A stretch of DNA of 64,000 nucleotides from Effrenium voratum (taxonomy: Eukaryota > Sar > Dinophyceae > Suessiales > Symbiodiniaceae): contig CAUJNA010000469.1 in NCBI GenBank assembly GCA_963377175.1, positions 511,065-575,064 on the forward strand, read 5' to 3'. The notes under the pieces were generated by a model. It was given only the letters and a program-made list of their open reading frames with translations. It was not told the DNA's origin and made no database searches. Of the stretch, positions 40,246-51,405 are shown in pieces (positions within the stretch are counted from its first letter, which is position 1; each line of letters opens with the position of its first letter). The position numbers and the translations under genes are program-made.

Positions 40246-41800
40246 AGCCAATAGCAATATCTCTCACAAGGCTAAAGAATACCTCCTGGACTGGGCCTTG
40301 CTCAAGGCCATCGTCTCTGTGCGAACACCCTGTGAAGGCTGTCAATCCTATTCTCGTTGCCGGCTGTTGCGAAAGGCAGCCCACCACTCCTACAAGTTTT
40401 TGTCTGTAGGGCTGTTGATGCAGCTTTTCAGTGGCTATTTCAGCTTCGCTGACACCTCAGGCCTTTAAAGGTGAAAGGCAGCTACATGAATCAGCACGAG
40501 AATCGCACGGGCGTGACCGCATTTGGAAATGCAGCCCCTTTCCCTGAAGTCCTAGGCTTAGGTCGGCCTGCTAAGATCAAGCGCCTCTAGCTCCGTGCTT
40601 TGATGCTGCCCCGTACACCTTATTTTCCAAGCACAGCGCCCTGAAAGTATTGGCATCCGTTAGCTGTGAGAAGCGGAGAGCCGCATGTCATCTGAGCCTG
40701 GGTTGTTCAGCATGGGACGCTGCTCCAACACGAGAACCACGAACATCTGGCATAAGGATTGACTTGCCCAAAGGACCTGGAAATAAGAGGATACCCTCTT
40801 GGGACCTCTACTGAACATAGGCCAAAAGGGGGAAAACCGGCCGGCCTTGAACAACTGATCCTGTCAGCGCGGAGATCTCTCCTGTCCTCAGGTCTTCCTC
40901 TTCCGGAGCCGATCCAATCCTCCAGCCACTGGCTGCTTCTGCGCAGCTCCTTGTGGCTTCGTTTGCTTCAAGGGCTCTGTTTCTCGGCTTGCTCAAGGGG
41001 AGGTGGGAAAACGCCACGAGGAAGTTGCTTGGAACGAAGCACGAGCGCTAGAGGCTCCGTTGCCGGCAGTACCTGCATCTTTGAGCATCCAAAAACTTCT
41101 CCAGTCAGAAACGACCGGAAACCCATGGCTTTGGTCCTCCTGCCCCAGGGAGGATTGGACCTCTGTCCTGAGCGCCTCAGGTCGAAAGAAATCGCATGTC
41201 CGTCGTCCAAGTCCATTCACCATGGCCACTGGCTTTGGGAATGGAGCAAGTTGCACAAGTAACTTTCGGACACCCGCCCCACAAAACGCTGTGCCTTCTT
41301 GTGTGTGTGCGTGTAGGGTAAAGGTGCTAGCGCCAGCTATGCGTCCCCTTGAGAAGGCCAAAGCGATCGCCCCAACACGGCTTGGTCCTGGTTCTAGGGT
41401 ACTCAAAGCAAAATTCAATGTCCAGCCGTGCCCAAGTTGTCTGCATAAATGCAGCGTTAGCTTGGCATTAGTCGCACTGACGGCCCTTAACTCAGAAAAA
41501 AACAAGGAACAAAAACGCCGGAACCAGGCACGAGTCACGGAACCTCTTCAACAACCTCCCGATCTGCCAGCTTGTTTCGTGAGTCATCCTTGGGCTACCA
41601 TGCTTCATCAATCAAACAAGCATCCTGCAGTCAAGTGCTTTCCCTGAGCCTTCGCAGCATGCTTCAGCAACCATTACACCCCATCTCCGCAGCATGCCGA
41701 TGCAAGAGCATGTTGGACTCCTATTGAACACATTGAGCAAACGGCCATCGGAGAAACGGACTGGTCTGATCACGGGTGAAAGGGTCTAGCAGTGCAGCAC
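40246..41800. other. no gene called
   Basis: About 1.5 kb. Overlapping frames near 40.9-41.3 kb have no codon bias or splice pair strong enough for a call. Confidence 0.45.
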
Positions 41801-41805
41801 GTGCG

Positions 41806-41893
41806 GGTGGGTGGGTGGGTGGGTGGGTGGGTGGGTGGGTGGGTGGGTGGGTGGGTGGGTGGGTGGGTGGGTGGGTGAGTGAGTGGGTGGGTG
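41806..41893. repeat. GGGT tetranucleotide array
   Basis: About 20 copies of GGGT. On the plus strand this is a strong G-quadruplex-forming sequence. Confidence 0.95.
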
Positions 41894-41919
41894 CGTCCCC
41901 GCCCTGCCTTTGTTTCCAG

Positions 41920-41985
41920 AAGGCCCGTCATGACATTCTGGCGCCGTCCCTGCACGACAGGCGGCGCCTCGGCTTCTGGGCTTCA
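41920..41985 (+). CDS. weak candidate exon
   Basis: CCTTTGTTTCCAG is a good acceptor and the plus strand then reads KARHDILAPSLHDRRRLGFW. No clear donor, and the minus strand is also open. Confidence 0.3.
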
Positions 41986-42539
41986 CCCGCCCCTCTTGCA
42001 CGTCCATTGCCTGACGTGTGCGCTCAAACCATGCCTGTCCAGCAAGAACGAGACAAGGAGCAGGCCGTTTTTTTGCTTGAAAACCACAGGGCAGGACCCC
42101 CAACCAAAACTTGGTGCTGAGGGCAGGGCTGGCTCAGGTTGCTCTGAAGCTTCCTCCTCCTTAGCTGCTTCGTGATGGGTGAGTGCCTGATACCGGTCCT
42201 TCACATTAAACGCAACATCTGCCGGAACATGGGCACAAAAGACATGCACTGCACTCGCCTTGTGCGGCGGCACGTCGGGCAAATTGCACTCGCTGGAATC
42301 ACCCCCTTCCCCAGCCACCAACGAGATGGGTCGGGGGAACAGTCCAAGTGGCTGCAGACTCTGTCCTTGGCTGGCAAAGGGTCTAGGAGTCTAGGAGCAG
42401 CTCTTCGGACGGCATGGCACTCCAAACTTGTGAGCACTCCAATCGCTTCTTGACAAGAGTACTCGATTTGAAGGTCAGGGTTCATCTCTTGCTCAATACT
42501 GGCACCCACCAACGCAAGAATGCTCTCAGAACGTCCAAG

Positions 42540-43390
42540 CATTGCCTATTTCTCGCAATCCTTCCAAAAGCTGCTGCCCTAGAGTTCCGTGCCGAGTCAC
42601 GCGCTGCTGCTGCTGCTCGATGAGGATTGGCTGGGTGGCTTGACAGCGATTGCCTGCGGAACACGTGCAATCGAATTTCAAATGACTAAGTTGCCTCCCC
42701 TATCAATAAATGCACCATCCAGCACCCCCCAATGGCTGGCCAATTGCCGGCACATCGATTTTGGGCAAAATGATGTCACTTTATGTCTAAGTGACTGCAA
42801 ACACATTTTGCTATCAATTATCACTCATCTGTACTTAGTGCAATTTGTGCAATGATACAAGTGACCTTTCAGGGTCCTTTGGAATGGGGTTGCAGGGGAA
42901 AGGGGAGAGCAGCAAATTTGAGGTTTGGAGGGCAAGTTTGAGGTTGGGAGGGGTTCTTGAGGAGCGTGTCACGGCGTGTCACGGCGTGTCGGGGGGTGGC
43001 CAATTGCCGGCACATGTACGTTGAACGGTCACTTTTTTGGGATATGAGCGTGTCACCAGCGTGTCGCCCCCCCTCCCCCCCCGCGCGTTGCACGTGCAAT
43101 GATCATACATGCCAGCCCAACCCCTCAATTGGATCCCCTCTAGCATCCGGAAGTGACGTTTCAACAAAAGTGACATTTCACTGCACTTTGATGATGGCAA
43201 AAAAATCCATGTGACTACAAAACCATTTTTAAGCAAGTGCTGGTCAATTGCCGGCACTTCACCCGGGACGCCAATTACCGGCCATTGGGGGGGCCTGGAT
43301 ATCAATTAACAGTATGATACATGTTTTCCAGAAACCCAATCTCCCACAACTAAACTAGAACTCCTAATATTTAACGAATTCTAAGCCAGC
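42540..43390. repeat. region with a recurring CCAATTGCCGGCAC motif
   Basis: GGCCAATTGCCGGCACAT occurs at about 42736 and 43000; TCAATTGCCGGCACTTC and CCAATTACCGGCC follow at about 43235-43280. GTGTCACGGC is tandemly repeated at about 42967-42990. No gene seen. Confidence 0.6.
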
Positions 43391-43698
43391 AAGTTTCTAT
43401 ATCAGACTATTAATGAAGCACCTGGAAGAACATCCGAAGATGCCAGAAGCTGCCCTTTTGTACGACGCACAAAGGGTCACCCTATACTGGAGGACTATAG
43501 CGAGCCTCACCTGGCGCAAGAGACCCAAACTCGAGCCAGTCCAAGAGGGACATGTTGCATGACAAGTAACCAACGTCAATTCCTCTAACAGCGCTGGGTA
43601 CATTTGGAGTTCCGCGCGCAGTTGAGTGGCTGCAGGGCTGCTCAGGGACTCTGGCAACCAAGCGGGCGCGGCAGGGGCTGAAAAGCCGCCTTTTGCAG

Positions 43699-43833
43699 AG
43701 GCATGCAAGAAGGGCTCCCAAACACAGGCGGGGGCAGCTCCAAAAACAGCGGACATGCAAAGAGGAGCTTTGGGAGGGAACACCATGTTAAAATGCAAAG
43801 ATAGTTAGGCATGCAAGAAGGGCTCCCAAACAC
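43699..43833. repeat. 27-bp perfect direct repeat
   Basis: AGGCATGCAAGAAGGGCTCC plus CAAACAC is present at 43699-43725 and 43807-43833. The bases after each copy are also similar. Confidence 0.9.
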
Positions 43834-44256
43834 GGAGGCAGGGGGAGTGATGTTATGGGTGATGCCGGGGATGTTGCCCGTGAGGCAGGGTCCCGCATCA
43901 CCTGCATCATCCGCATCGAAATTCAACGCATAAAAAGTCTAAAAATGAAAAACACTGTGGCAGCTGCTATCCGGGTTTTCGGTCCACATGGCGACCTGCA
44001 CCCCCCAGCTCGAGCTGATGGCTCTCATGAGGATTCGATTAAGTCCAAGGCGTGCTCTCGGACAAATCAAGATTGGCTGCATTCAACCCAACAAAGAAAT
44101 CTGAGATGCCAAGTGGCCATGAGAAAGAAAAAAAAAGGGCACCCTTTTTTGGCCGGTTGAGTTTAAAGGGGAACCCTTGCCCCAAAAAGGAAAGCAACGG
44201 CACCACCGGGCAACAGAGAAATGCTCCAAACGGGCACAAATCCCAAGCCCCAGATC

Positions 44257-44344
44257 CTGCCCCCTCAGTTCTGAGGCGGCGGCGACGCTCGTCTTCCGGG
44301 AGATGCTCATAAAGTCCCCCAACTCCGGGTCCGGCGAAACGGGC
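44257..44344 (-). CDS. candidate 88-nt exon
   Basis: GGTTGAG|G opens PVSPDPELGDFMSISRKTSV then AAASELRGQ, ending at GGGCAG|GATCTG (GA donor) or continuing. 29 codons, nearly all G/C-ending. A second minus frame is also open here, but with poorer codon bias. Confidence 0.45.
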
Positions 44345-44671
44345 CTCAACCCGGCCCGAATCGAGGCGAATGGGGGGCGAATGGGGCGTCTGCGCCGAAG
44401 CCAACTTGGAGCTGAGCTTTTGGGCCGAAACCATGAGGAAAACCGATAAGTGGGAACAAGTTTGAAGCTTGCCCGCCCAACTAACCTGAAGCTCATTGCC
44501 AGTTTTTTTAGCTTTTTTAACCAAACAAATACACGGCTGGATTCACCGCTTGACACTTGGCCGCTCGGCTTTATAGAGCATGTCATCGCATGCTCGAAGG
44601 CGATGACTTGTGCAGCCTTCCTCCATGGCAACGTAACCTTACGAATGTTGCGCTCTATCGTCCTCCAAGCG

Positions 44672-44755
44672 GCTGAGCGCATATGCATACATGGCCATGG
44701 GTCAAAAGCCAAATCGTACCCGCAGTGAACATCCCAATCCCCACTAAAATAAGTT
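44672..44755. repeat. dispersed repeat family D copy, inverted
   Basis: ATGGCCATGGGTCAAAAGCC then AAATCGTACCCGCAGTGAAC, the reverse complement of the copy at 18610 with few changes. Confidence 0.65.
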
Positions 44756-45112
44756 CTAAAATGGGTGGTGCAGCTACCCCAAAATGGTCTTGTCACTGCG
44801 AGCAAGTCCAAACTATGGCATAAAGGTCAGGCATTGTAGGCTCGGAGCTGTCTTCGCCCGTTCTTGGATACGCCATCCGATTCAGCGAGTCATGCTGTTG
44901 GAAGCTGTTGGTTTCACAACCCAGCCGGCAAATCAAATTGGTGCATGGACAAGTGGTTCGATAACATTTGTGCAACGCGCGTGCGCGAACGTAGTACTAG
45001 GGCAAATGTTGAAACCTTCTTTTTCTGTTTCGTTCCATAATTGGGCTGGACTGTTGCTTCCCCGTCGGCTAGCGGGATTCGGGTTTGGATGGCAACGCCC
45101 TGCTCCTTCAAC

Positions 45113-45209
45113 CTGTTGTAGTTGTTCCATTGTTCTCGGAGAACCGGAGTGAATGTCATCCCGTGGTAGTTTATGAGAAGATCCTGTATGGCCGTCTTGT
45201 CGCCCATGC
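45113..45209 (-). CDS. candidate exon, A/T-ending codons
   Basis: ATTGGCTGTGCACAG|GC opens MGDKTAIQDLLINYHGMTFT and then PVLREQWNNYN, to a GT donor at AACAG|GTTG; the frame is open a further 40 codons (RLKEQGVAIQTRIPLADG). It reads like a globular protein, but third positions are not G/C-rich, unlike the other candidates. It may be a relic of a mobile element or a recently acquired gene. Confidence 0.45.
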
Positions 45210-45239
45210 CTGTGCACAGCCAATCGAAAGGAATATATT

Positions 45240-45410
45240 TTCCACCAAGTACTTATCGACATTGAAGCGCGTGCCAATGACGATGTGGAAAATATCAAAC
45301 ATCTGGTCCAGCGAGTTGTTCCGCGACGCTCGCAACTCCGAAGATTTGTAAGTCGTGATGGCGGCCTTCTTTAGATTCTTGAGGCTTGCTCACAGGCCGT
45401 GGAGCACACT
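45240..45410 (-). CDS. candidate coding stretch upstream, other frame
   Basis: The minus strand reads SLKNLKKAAITTYKSSELRA, SRNNSLDQMFDIFHIVIGTR and FNVDKYLVENIF. It ends in a different frame from the exon at 45113-45209, so a short intron or a frameshift lies between. Codon use is similar to that exon. Confidence 0.35.
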
Positions 45411-45519
45411 GAAGACTAGGCCTGATGCTACTTGTTCTGCATTTTTTTGTGTGCATCTTGCTGAGTGTGCTAATCACTGGAAGAAATTTTCGAAGTACCT
45501 TCGGGAATTGTCGAGTCGG

Positions 45520-45640
45520 ATCTCCAAATGAGCACTTCGCGCGCCGCATTCGTGCTTGATGGCATTTCGTCGGAGCTGCGCCAGCGCATCGCGGAGCTGC
45601 GCCAACGCATCTTACTGGTTTCGTCTACTTTCACACCAAA
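45520..45640 (+). CDS. weak candidate exon, helical
   Basis: The plus strand reads AAFVLDGISSELRQRIAELR then QRILLVSS, with a 19-bp tandem duplication (GGAGCTGCGCCAGCGCATC) coding the SELRQRIAELRQRI helix. No firm splice sites. Confidence 0.3.
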
Positions 45641-45775
45641 CAAAAGCGTTTTCCAGCCGGAGCTGCGCTGCTTCACGGGCCACTTTCGCATGGAAAAGCT
45701 GCTACTCAAAGCTGGCCCGGAAGCATAGAGGCAAGTTGATGCAAGTGAAACAACGTTGACCGGCGAAGCCGGCAG

Positions 45776-47185
45776 GTGCAGAAATTCTGGTAGAGATGGC
45801 ATGAGACGCTGGCGGGTCAAGTAACTCTCGAAGAGTTGGCAGACGAAGTTGGCAGCGAAAAGTCGGCGTGAGAAGTTGGCAGGTGAAGAAACTCTCGACA
45901 CGTTGGCATGAGAAGTAACTCTCGAACATGAAAATTGGCAGGTCAAGTAACTCTCGAAAAGTTGGCTCTCGAAAAGTTGGCAGGAGAATGTGGCTGGCGT
46001 TGGCAGGCGCAGTTGGCAGTGAAGTAGCTCTCGAAAAGTTGGCAGACGAAATTGGCCAGTGCAGTAATTCTCGAAGAGTTGGCATGAGAAGCTGGCAGGT
46101 GAAGTAACCCCCGCAAAGTTGGAAAGAGAACATGGCAGGTCAAGTAACTATAGAAAAGTTGGCAGGCGACATTGGCAGGTGAAGTAGCTCTCGAAATGTC
46201 GGCGCGAGAAGTTGGCAGACTTCTCTCCGCGAGACAGGTGCAGGAGAAGTAACTTTCCACAAGTTGGCAGGCAAAGTTTGCAGGTGAAAGAACATCCGAA
46301 AAGTTGGCAGGTGAAGCAACTCTCAAAAAGTTAGCAGGCAAGGTTGGCAGGTGAAGGAACTCTCGAAAAGTTGGCATGAGAAGTTGGCGGGTCAAGTAAC
46401 TCTCGAAACGTTGGCATGAGTAGTTGGACGGAGAAGTAACGCCCGAAAAGTCGGCAAGCGGAATTGGCAGGTGCAGAAATTCTCGTAGAGATGGCATGAA
46501 AAGCTGGCGGGTCAAGTAACGCTCGAAGAGTTGGCAAACGAAGTTGGCAGCGAAAAGTCGGCGTGAGAAGTTGCAGGTAAAGTAACTCTCGAAAAGTTGG
46601 AAGGAAAAGCTGGCAGGTGAAGTAACTCTCGAAAGGTTGGCATGGGGGGTTGGCAGGAGAAGTATCTCTCCGCGAGACGTGTGCAGGAGAAGTAACTTTC
46701 CACAAGTTGGCAGGAGAAGTTGGCAGAGTTGGCAAGTGAAGAAAGTCTCGAAAAGCTGGCAGGCGAAGTTAGCAGGTGAAACAAGATCCGACAAGTTGGC
46801 AGGTGAAGCAACTCTCGAAAAGTTAGCAGGCGAATTTGGCAGGTGAAGTAACTCTCGAAGACTTGGCATGAGAAGTGGCAGGTCAAGTAACTCTCGAAAA
46901 AGTTGGCATGAGAAGTTGCTAGGCGAAGTAACTCTCGAACACGAAAAGTTGGCAGGGGGAGTCGCTCGCGAAAAGTTGGCATGAGAAGTTGGCAGGAGAA
47001 GTAACTCTCGAAAAGTTGGCATGAGAGGCAGGCAGGTGAAGGAATTCTCGAGAAGGTGGCTGGAGAAAATGGCAGGTGAAGTAGCTCTCGAAAAGTTGGC
47101 AGGAGAAGTTGGCAGGTGAAGACGTCTCGGAAAGCTGGCACGAGAAGTTGGCAGGTGAAGAAAGTCTCGAAAAGTTGGCAAGCGA
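45776..47185. repeat. 40-bp minisatellite, about 35 copies
   Basis: The unit is AAAAGTTGGCATGAGAAGTT then GGCAGGTGAAGTAACTCTCG, head to tail at a 40-bp step. Because 40 is not a multiple of three, the minus strand stays open while the peptide cycles every three units (LPTFRELLHLPTSPANFSR and so on). A block near 45776-45890 recurs at about 46455-46565, so the array also grew by larger duplications. The 530-codon frame is not taken as a gene. Confidence 0.95.
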
Positions 47186-47619
47186 AGTAAGAGGAGCACG
47201 GGGGAAAGTAGCCTCCCCCTCATCTTGCAGATTCGCGCGAGCAGGGGGGAACCCTCACCCTCACTTCTTGAACCTTGACCCGCAAGAATTTGCAAACGCC
47301 TGACGCAGAGCAGAGGGCGCATCAAGTAGTAAACTTCGGGTCTTTTTAACCTCGGCCGTGACGATCCACGCAGAGGGTCGCGCAGAGAGCGCAAAAAAAA
47401 GGAGGGGCCTCCGTTTTCGCACGTCGCCAAGAATGTTGAAGAGTAGCGAAAGTCCTGCTTTTTGCACGTCGGCCAGGGCAATCCCCGCGATGCGCCTTGC
47501 CGATCGACAAGTTGGTGCAGGCCCGCAGCCTTCAAACAGTAATTTATATTTGTCGAGCTTTACTTTCTTTCATTCATGCGCGAATTCACTAGACTACTTC
47601 TCTATAACCGAACACTGCC

Positions 47620-47955
47620 GAATACTTGCTTCAGCTTCTCTTATGCAATTTGCTCGTGCAACTTGTTTTGCAAACCTCTCATGCGTCTTCCAACGTGCAG
47701 CTTGCTCGAGCAATCGCTGATGTAACTAGCTTGCGTAACTTGCTCAAGACACCTCTCATGTAACTTGCTTGTGTCACTTGCTGGCGCAACTTTGTTGTGC
47801 AACTTGCCTGTGCAAGTTGGACTTCTACGATTGATGCCAAATGTTGATCATCAGCCACAGGTTTCGATTGTCAGCGTGTGTGTGTGTGTGTGTCGCTTGT
47901 ACATGTGTGTGCGTGCGTGCGTGCGTGCGTGTGTGTGTGTGTGTGTGTCCATTCT
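47620..47955. repeat. degenerate TTGTGCAACTTGC repeat, then GT microsatellite
   Basis: Loose repeats of GCAACTTGCTTGTG type at 47620-47820, then (GT)n with GTGC interruptions at 47874-47950. Confidence 0.75.
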
Positions 47956-47985
47956 TGGTTGGCGGTCCCAGTACGCTCGCCCCAG

Positions 47986-48051
47986 GTTTGTTTGGCTCGC
48001 TTGGGCTCCGCGCGTCGACTCTGCCGCAGAGTTCTTCCGGGAGTCTGCAAG
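47986..48051 (+). CDS. weak candidate exon
   Basis: CGCCCCAG|G and TCTGCAAG|GTGGCC bound one base, 21 codons and two bases: FVWLAWAPRVDSAAEFFRES then A. Other frames and the minus strand are also open. Confidence 0.35.
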
Positions 48052-48354
48052 GTGGCCCGCGAGGTGGCCCGGCTTGGAGACTGGCGCGCCATTCGAATCT
48101 CAGTTGTTCACTGACCCGAGAAAAAAGGAAGCCCTTTTTTGGGGCTTGGACCGTTTTTAGTGGTAAGCAGCCACGGAAAACAAAGGGAGAAAGGGTGGTG
48201 CAGCTCTCACAGCTTTGCATTACGAGACCTCGCCACAAGGAATTGAGGGGAATATGGCCCATACCTGCGGCCATCTGAGGAACTACATGCTAGTGGGCTG
48301 GTGGCCGTGCGCAACCCACCAAGGGGAAACAACTTGCATTTGTTAACCTGTAAA

Positions 48355-48540
48355 TGTAGTATGTATGTATGTATGTATCTATGTATGTATGTATGTATGT
48401 ATGTATGCATGCATGCATGCATGTATGCATGCATGTTTGCATGTTTGCATGTGTGTATGTTGCATGTATGCATGTATGCATGTATGCATGTATGCATGTA
48501 TGCATGTATGCATGTATGCACGTGTGCATGTATGCATGTA

Positions 48541-48605
<65 letters not shown>

Positions 48606-48690
48606 GTATATATACATATGTATATGTATATGCATATGCGTGTGTATGTGTATATGTATATGTATATGTATGGCCACGTGCGATGACCCT
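48355..48690. repeat. ATGT/ATGC and TATG microsatellite array
   Basis: (ATGT)n, (ATGC)n, (GTATGC)n and (GTATAT)n in sequence. Cys/Met/Tyr-Val and His/Thr frames here are artefacts. Confidence 0.95.
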
Positions 48691-48789
48691 GAAGTAGTGA
48701 ACCGACAAACCTTCGGAAGGTTGGCCGCTAACAACTCGCTTGTTTGGCACTCGGCCAATCCAAGCACGAAAGATAAAAGTGAAGCAAAG

Positions 48790-48990
48790 CACAGGTGACG
48801 CAGAAGGCAAAGTCGAAACTATGTCAAGCCAAGTCAAGTGAAGCGACACCGAGACAAGTCAAGTCGAGTCGAGGTCCGGCAAAGTCGAGTCACTTCAAGT
48901 CACGAAAAGTGTCAAGTCAAGTGAAATCGACTGAACTGAGGGCAAGTCAGAAAAGTGCAGCCAAGAGGAGCCGAGCAGGTCAGGCAAAGT
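48790..48990. repeat. degenerate AAGTC/GAGTC repeat
   Basis: Loose 5-bp periodic sequence (AAGTCAAGTCGAGTCGAGG and relatives). Confidence 0.75.
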
Positions 48991-50382
48991 GAAGCCAGAT
49001 CCAAAACACCAGAAATCCATGCTTCCATCTGGAGTCATATGATAGGAAAGGAATTAGAATGAAGCAAATGACTTAAAATTATGAATTGGTGCTCATTCAT
49101 CCGTCTCCATAATGTGAATACAAAAGAAAGGGGCGCGCATGGACCATTCACGTCTTCCCTCTCGCATTTAGCATATGGTCATTATCTGGTGGCGAGAGGT
49201 GTGAATGGGAATGAAAGAAATAAATGATTGAGATATGGCCACACCTACTTTGACCCACAGCCATGTTTGCTTTTTTAGGACCCCTCGCGAGGCCACGGCT
49301 CAAGCATCATGCTGGCTGAGAGAGCCAGCATGAATGAACAGCTCTCGACACGGAATTCGGAGGACATGTCATATCAGAATAAACGTCTCAAACAGCTGGT
49401 CGGAGAAGCTGCTGAGGGTGATAAGGAGACACACAGGCCCAGAGATTCGATTGCAAAAGACCCGAGTAAGCATCTCAAATGGAAAGAAAGAACAGGCCGA
49501 CGGTAAGGTCACGCAGAATTAGGAGCAATAGTTCTGACTCTGACATGCAGTCTTCTTTTGACTGGCTTTCACGCAAATCACTGTTCAATGGCACATGCTG
49601 GAAGCACACAACACATGAAGGCCGTGTGCAATCCTGGGTGTAATCATCCAAAAGCAAAGCATCGGAACGCTTCACCTGGCCATTCGGCCAGCACACTAAG
49701 CTTAACATTACTAAAACGGCCGGTACGGCATGCGGGTAGGCCTCTGCGCGTTCAACCACTGCAACCCCGAACTGCCCGACCAAACATGCCAGGAGTTCTC
49801 AGCGTCGCCCTTGGAATAGCACTTCCACGCATTGCGGTTTGGTCAAAGGGTTGGGGCAAACAAACGAGAAGACGCTCCCCAAGCATGGGTTTCGGACGTG
49901 TGGGTGTGTATTACATTATGTACCCTTCAGATATCCCTTATGAAGGTAGTGTTGTACAACCATCCTTGACCTGCTTCTCCATCTCAGCAATTTGGGCAAT
50001 TTGCGCAATATCTTTGTGGACTGCGAGAATATCTTTGTGGACTGCGGCTAAGTCGTACAAAAACACAATTCTATGTGCAAGTGTTTTTTTCTTAGATGCT
50101 TGTTGTTTCTTTTTGTCGTGTCTTGGTCACCCCCTTGCTGAGAAAGACCGCTACTTAAGCCTTTTAAATGTGAAAGCCTCGGCTCCAAACAGTGCAGCAA
50201 AACGGATACACTTAACACTTGCAGGAAAATCCTAAGGATCCCTTTCGACTTTCCCTTGGAACCCTAGGTGCAACATGCTGGGTTGACGGGGCAAACCCCC
50301 GCCCCCGCAACCCAACATGCTGGTTCAAAACCACACTCTTGGCCGTACCTCGGGCCACCGAAAACGACGCCGTCCAAGCTAC
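48991..50382. other. no gene seen; palindromic motif near 50270
   Basis: No coding island. At about 50271-50330 CAACATGCTGGGTTGACGGG and an inverted CCCAACATGCTGG flank a C-rich core; these resemble the ends of the element at 36187-36908. Confidence 0.5.
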
Positions 50383-50495
50383 TATGTCCTCCAGTAAAGA
50401 GGTTAGAATAAGGGTACCAACTTTTTTTCCGTAGCCTATTTTAGTAGGGAACCCTCCCCTACTAAAACGGTAAAAGGGCACTACTGGGGGACCTA
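50383..50495. mobile_element. family B short inverted-repeat element, copy 3
   Basis: Begins TATGTCCTCCAGTAAAGAGG and ends CACTACTGGGGGACCTA. The middle (AGCCTATTTTAGTAGGGAAC) aligns with copies 1 and 2. Confidence 0.65.
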
Positions 50496-50692
50496 GGCTA
50501 TGTCCGAGAAGCTTCCTCGAGTACCTCTTGCTGTGGTGCTCCTCACCCTGGCCGATGTACATGGCGTCGTCCTGAAGCCAAGGGCTCATGGAAGGACCTC
50601 GTGGACAACCTCCGGCAACCTCGTGGTTTAATTGACTCACACCCACATGGCAAAAGCAGCCCGGCCCGCAAGGCTTAAGGGGCTTTGAGGGG

Positions 50693-50748
50693 AAATAGAT
50701 GGCCCTGGTAGATGATTAAACCACCAGGTAAAACAGGGCCATCTATTT
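50693..50748. repeat. perfect 15-bp inverted repeat
   Basis: AAATAGATGGCCCTG (50693-50707) and CAGGGCCATCTATTT (50734-50748) are exact inverted copies around 26 bases, which contain a second, competing stem (CCTGGT with ACCAGG). Confidence 0.85.
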
Positions 50749-51405
50749 TTGTTTACCAAAACAACCAAAAAGGACACCTATGGTTGCCAAACCAGGTCTA
50801 AACATTTCACCAGCCTTTTGCCATAGATTCTGCTCCATGGTTGGTCAACCTTAACATGTAATGCGATGTCAAAAAGTGCCGCTTGCATTGGGCAGAATTG
50901 GGCTTCAACCAACAAAGGTTCCCAAACACCTTGATATCTCTCAAGAATGGTTGGTAAAGACTCGACACAGCAGCCTATGTTGACCCACTATATAGTCAAG
51001 CGTCAATCAACGCTTGGCTGCGTCGATAAAACACACAATGTTCAAGCCTGCTCATGCTCGTGAACATCTCTTTGCGCAAACTCGTCACTTCATGAGCTTG
51101 CACAGTAATAAGACTATGGTGAAGGAATGGGTAGCATATCTTTCTCTCTTTCATGTTCCTTGTCCTTGAGTGCCCGCCGGCATCAGCTGGCGGTTTAATC
51201 CGTGAGCATCAGATTGCCAAATATTAACAATGCAAGACACAATCCCAAATATCATACTGAACATGGGATGGGAATCGAAAGGGGGTGGATCTGAGCTGCA
51301 CAAGCTTCATGCATTGGCCGTCTATAGGACTAACCGTTCCCAACTTATCACTCTATCCATCTTGTTATTATCTCTCCGAAGCTTCCAGTTTCCAATTACC
51401 CTGCA
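50749..51405. other. no gene seen
   Basis: About 650 bases of A/T-balanced sequence without coding signal. Confidence 0.5.

Noticed and set aside
41770..41955. Telomere-like GGGT repeat
   Set aside because: The unit is four bases and internal; it is not the TTTAGGG-type telomere repeat.
43626..43808. Plus-strand frame NQAGAAGAEKPPFAEACKKG
   Set aside because: Protein-like, but third positions are unbiased, no splice pair was found, and part of it is the 27-bp direct repeat.
45943..47535. 530-codon minus-strand open frame
   Set aside because: It is mostly the 40-bp minisatellite, whose unit has no stop in any minus frame; the peptide is just the repeat.
47858..48278. Open frames of about 145 codons on both strands
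   Set aside because: Their first third is GT microsatellite; only the short island at 47986-48051 has possible splice sites.
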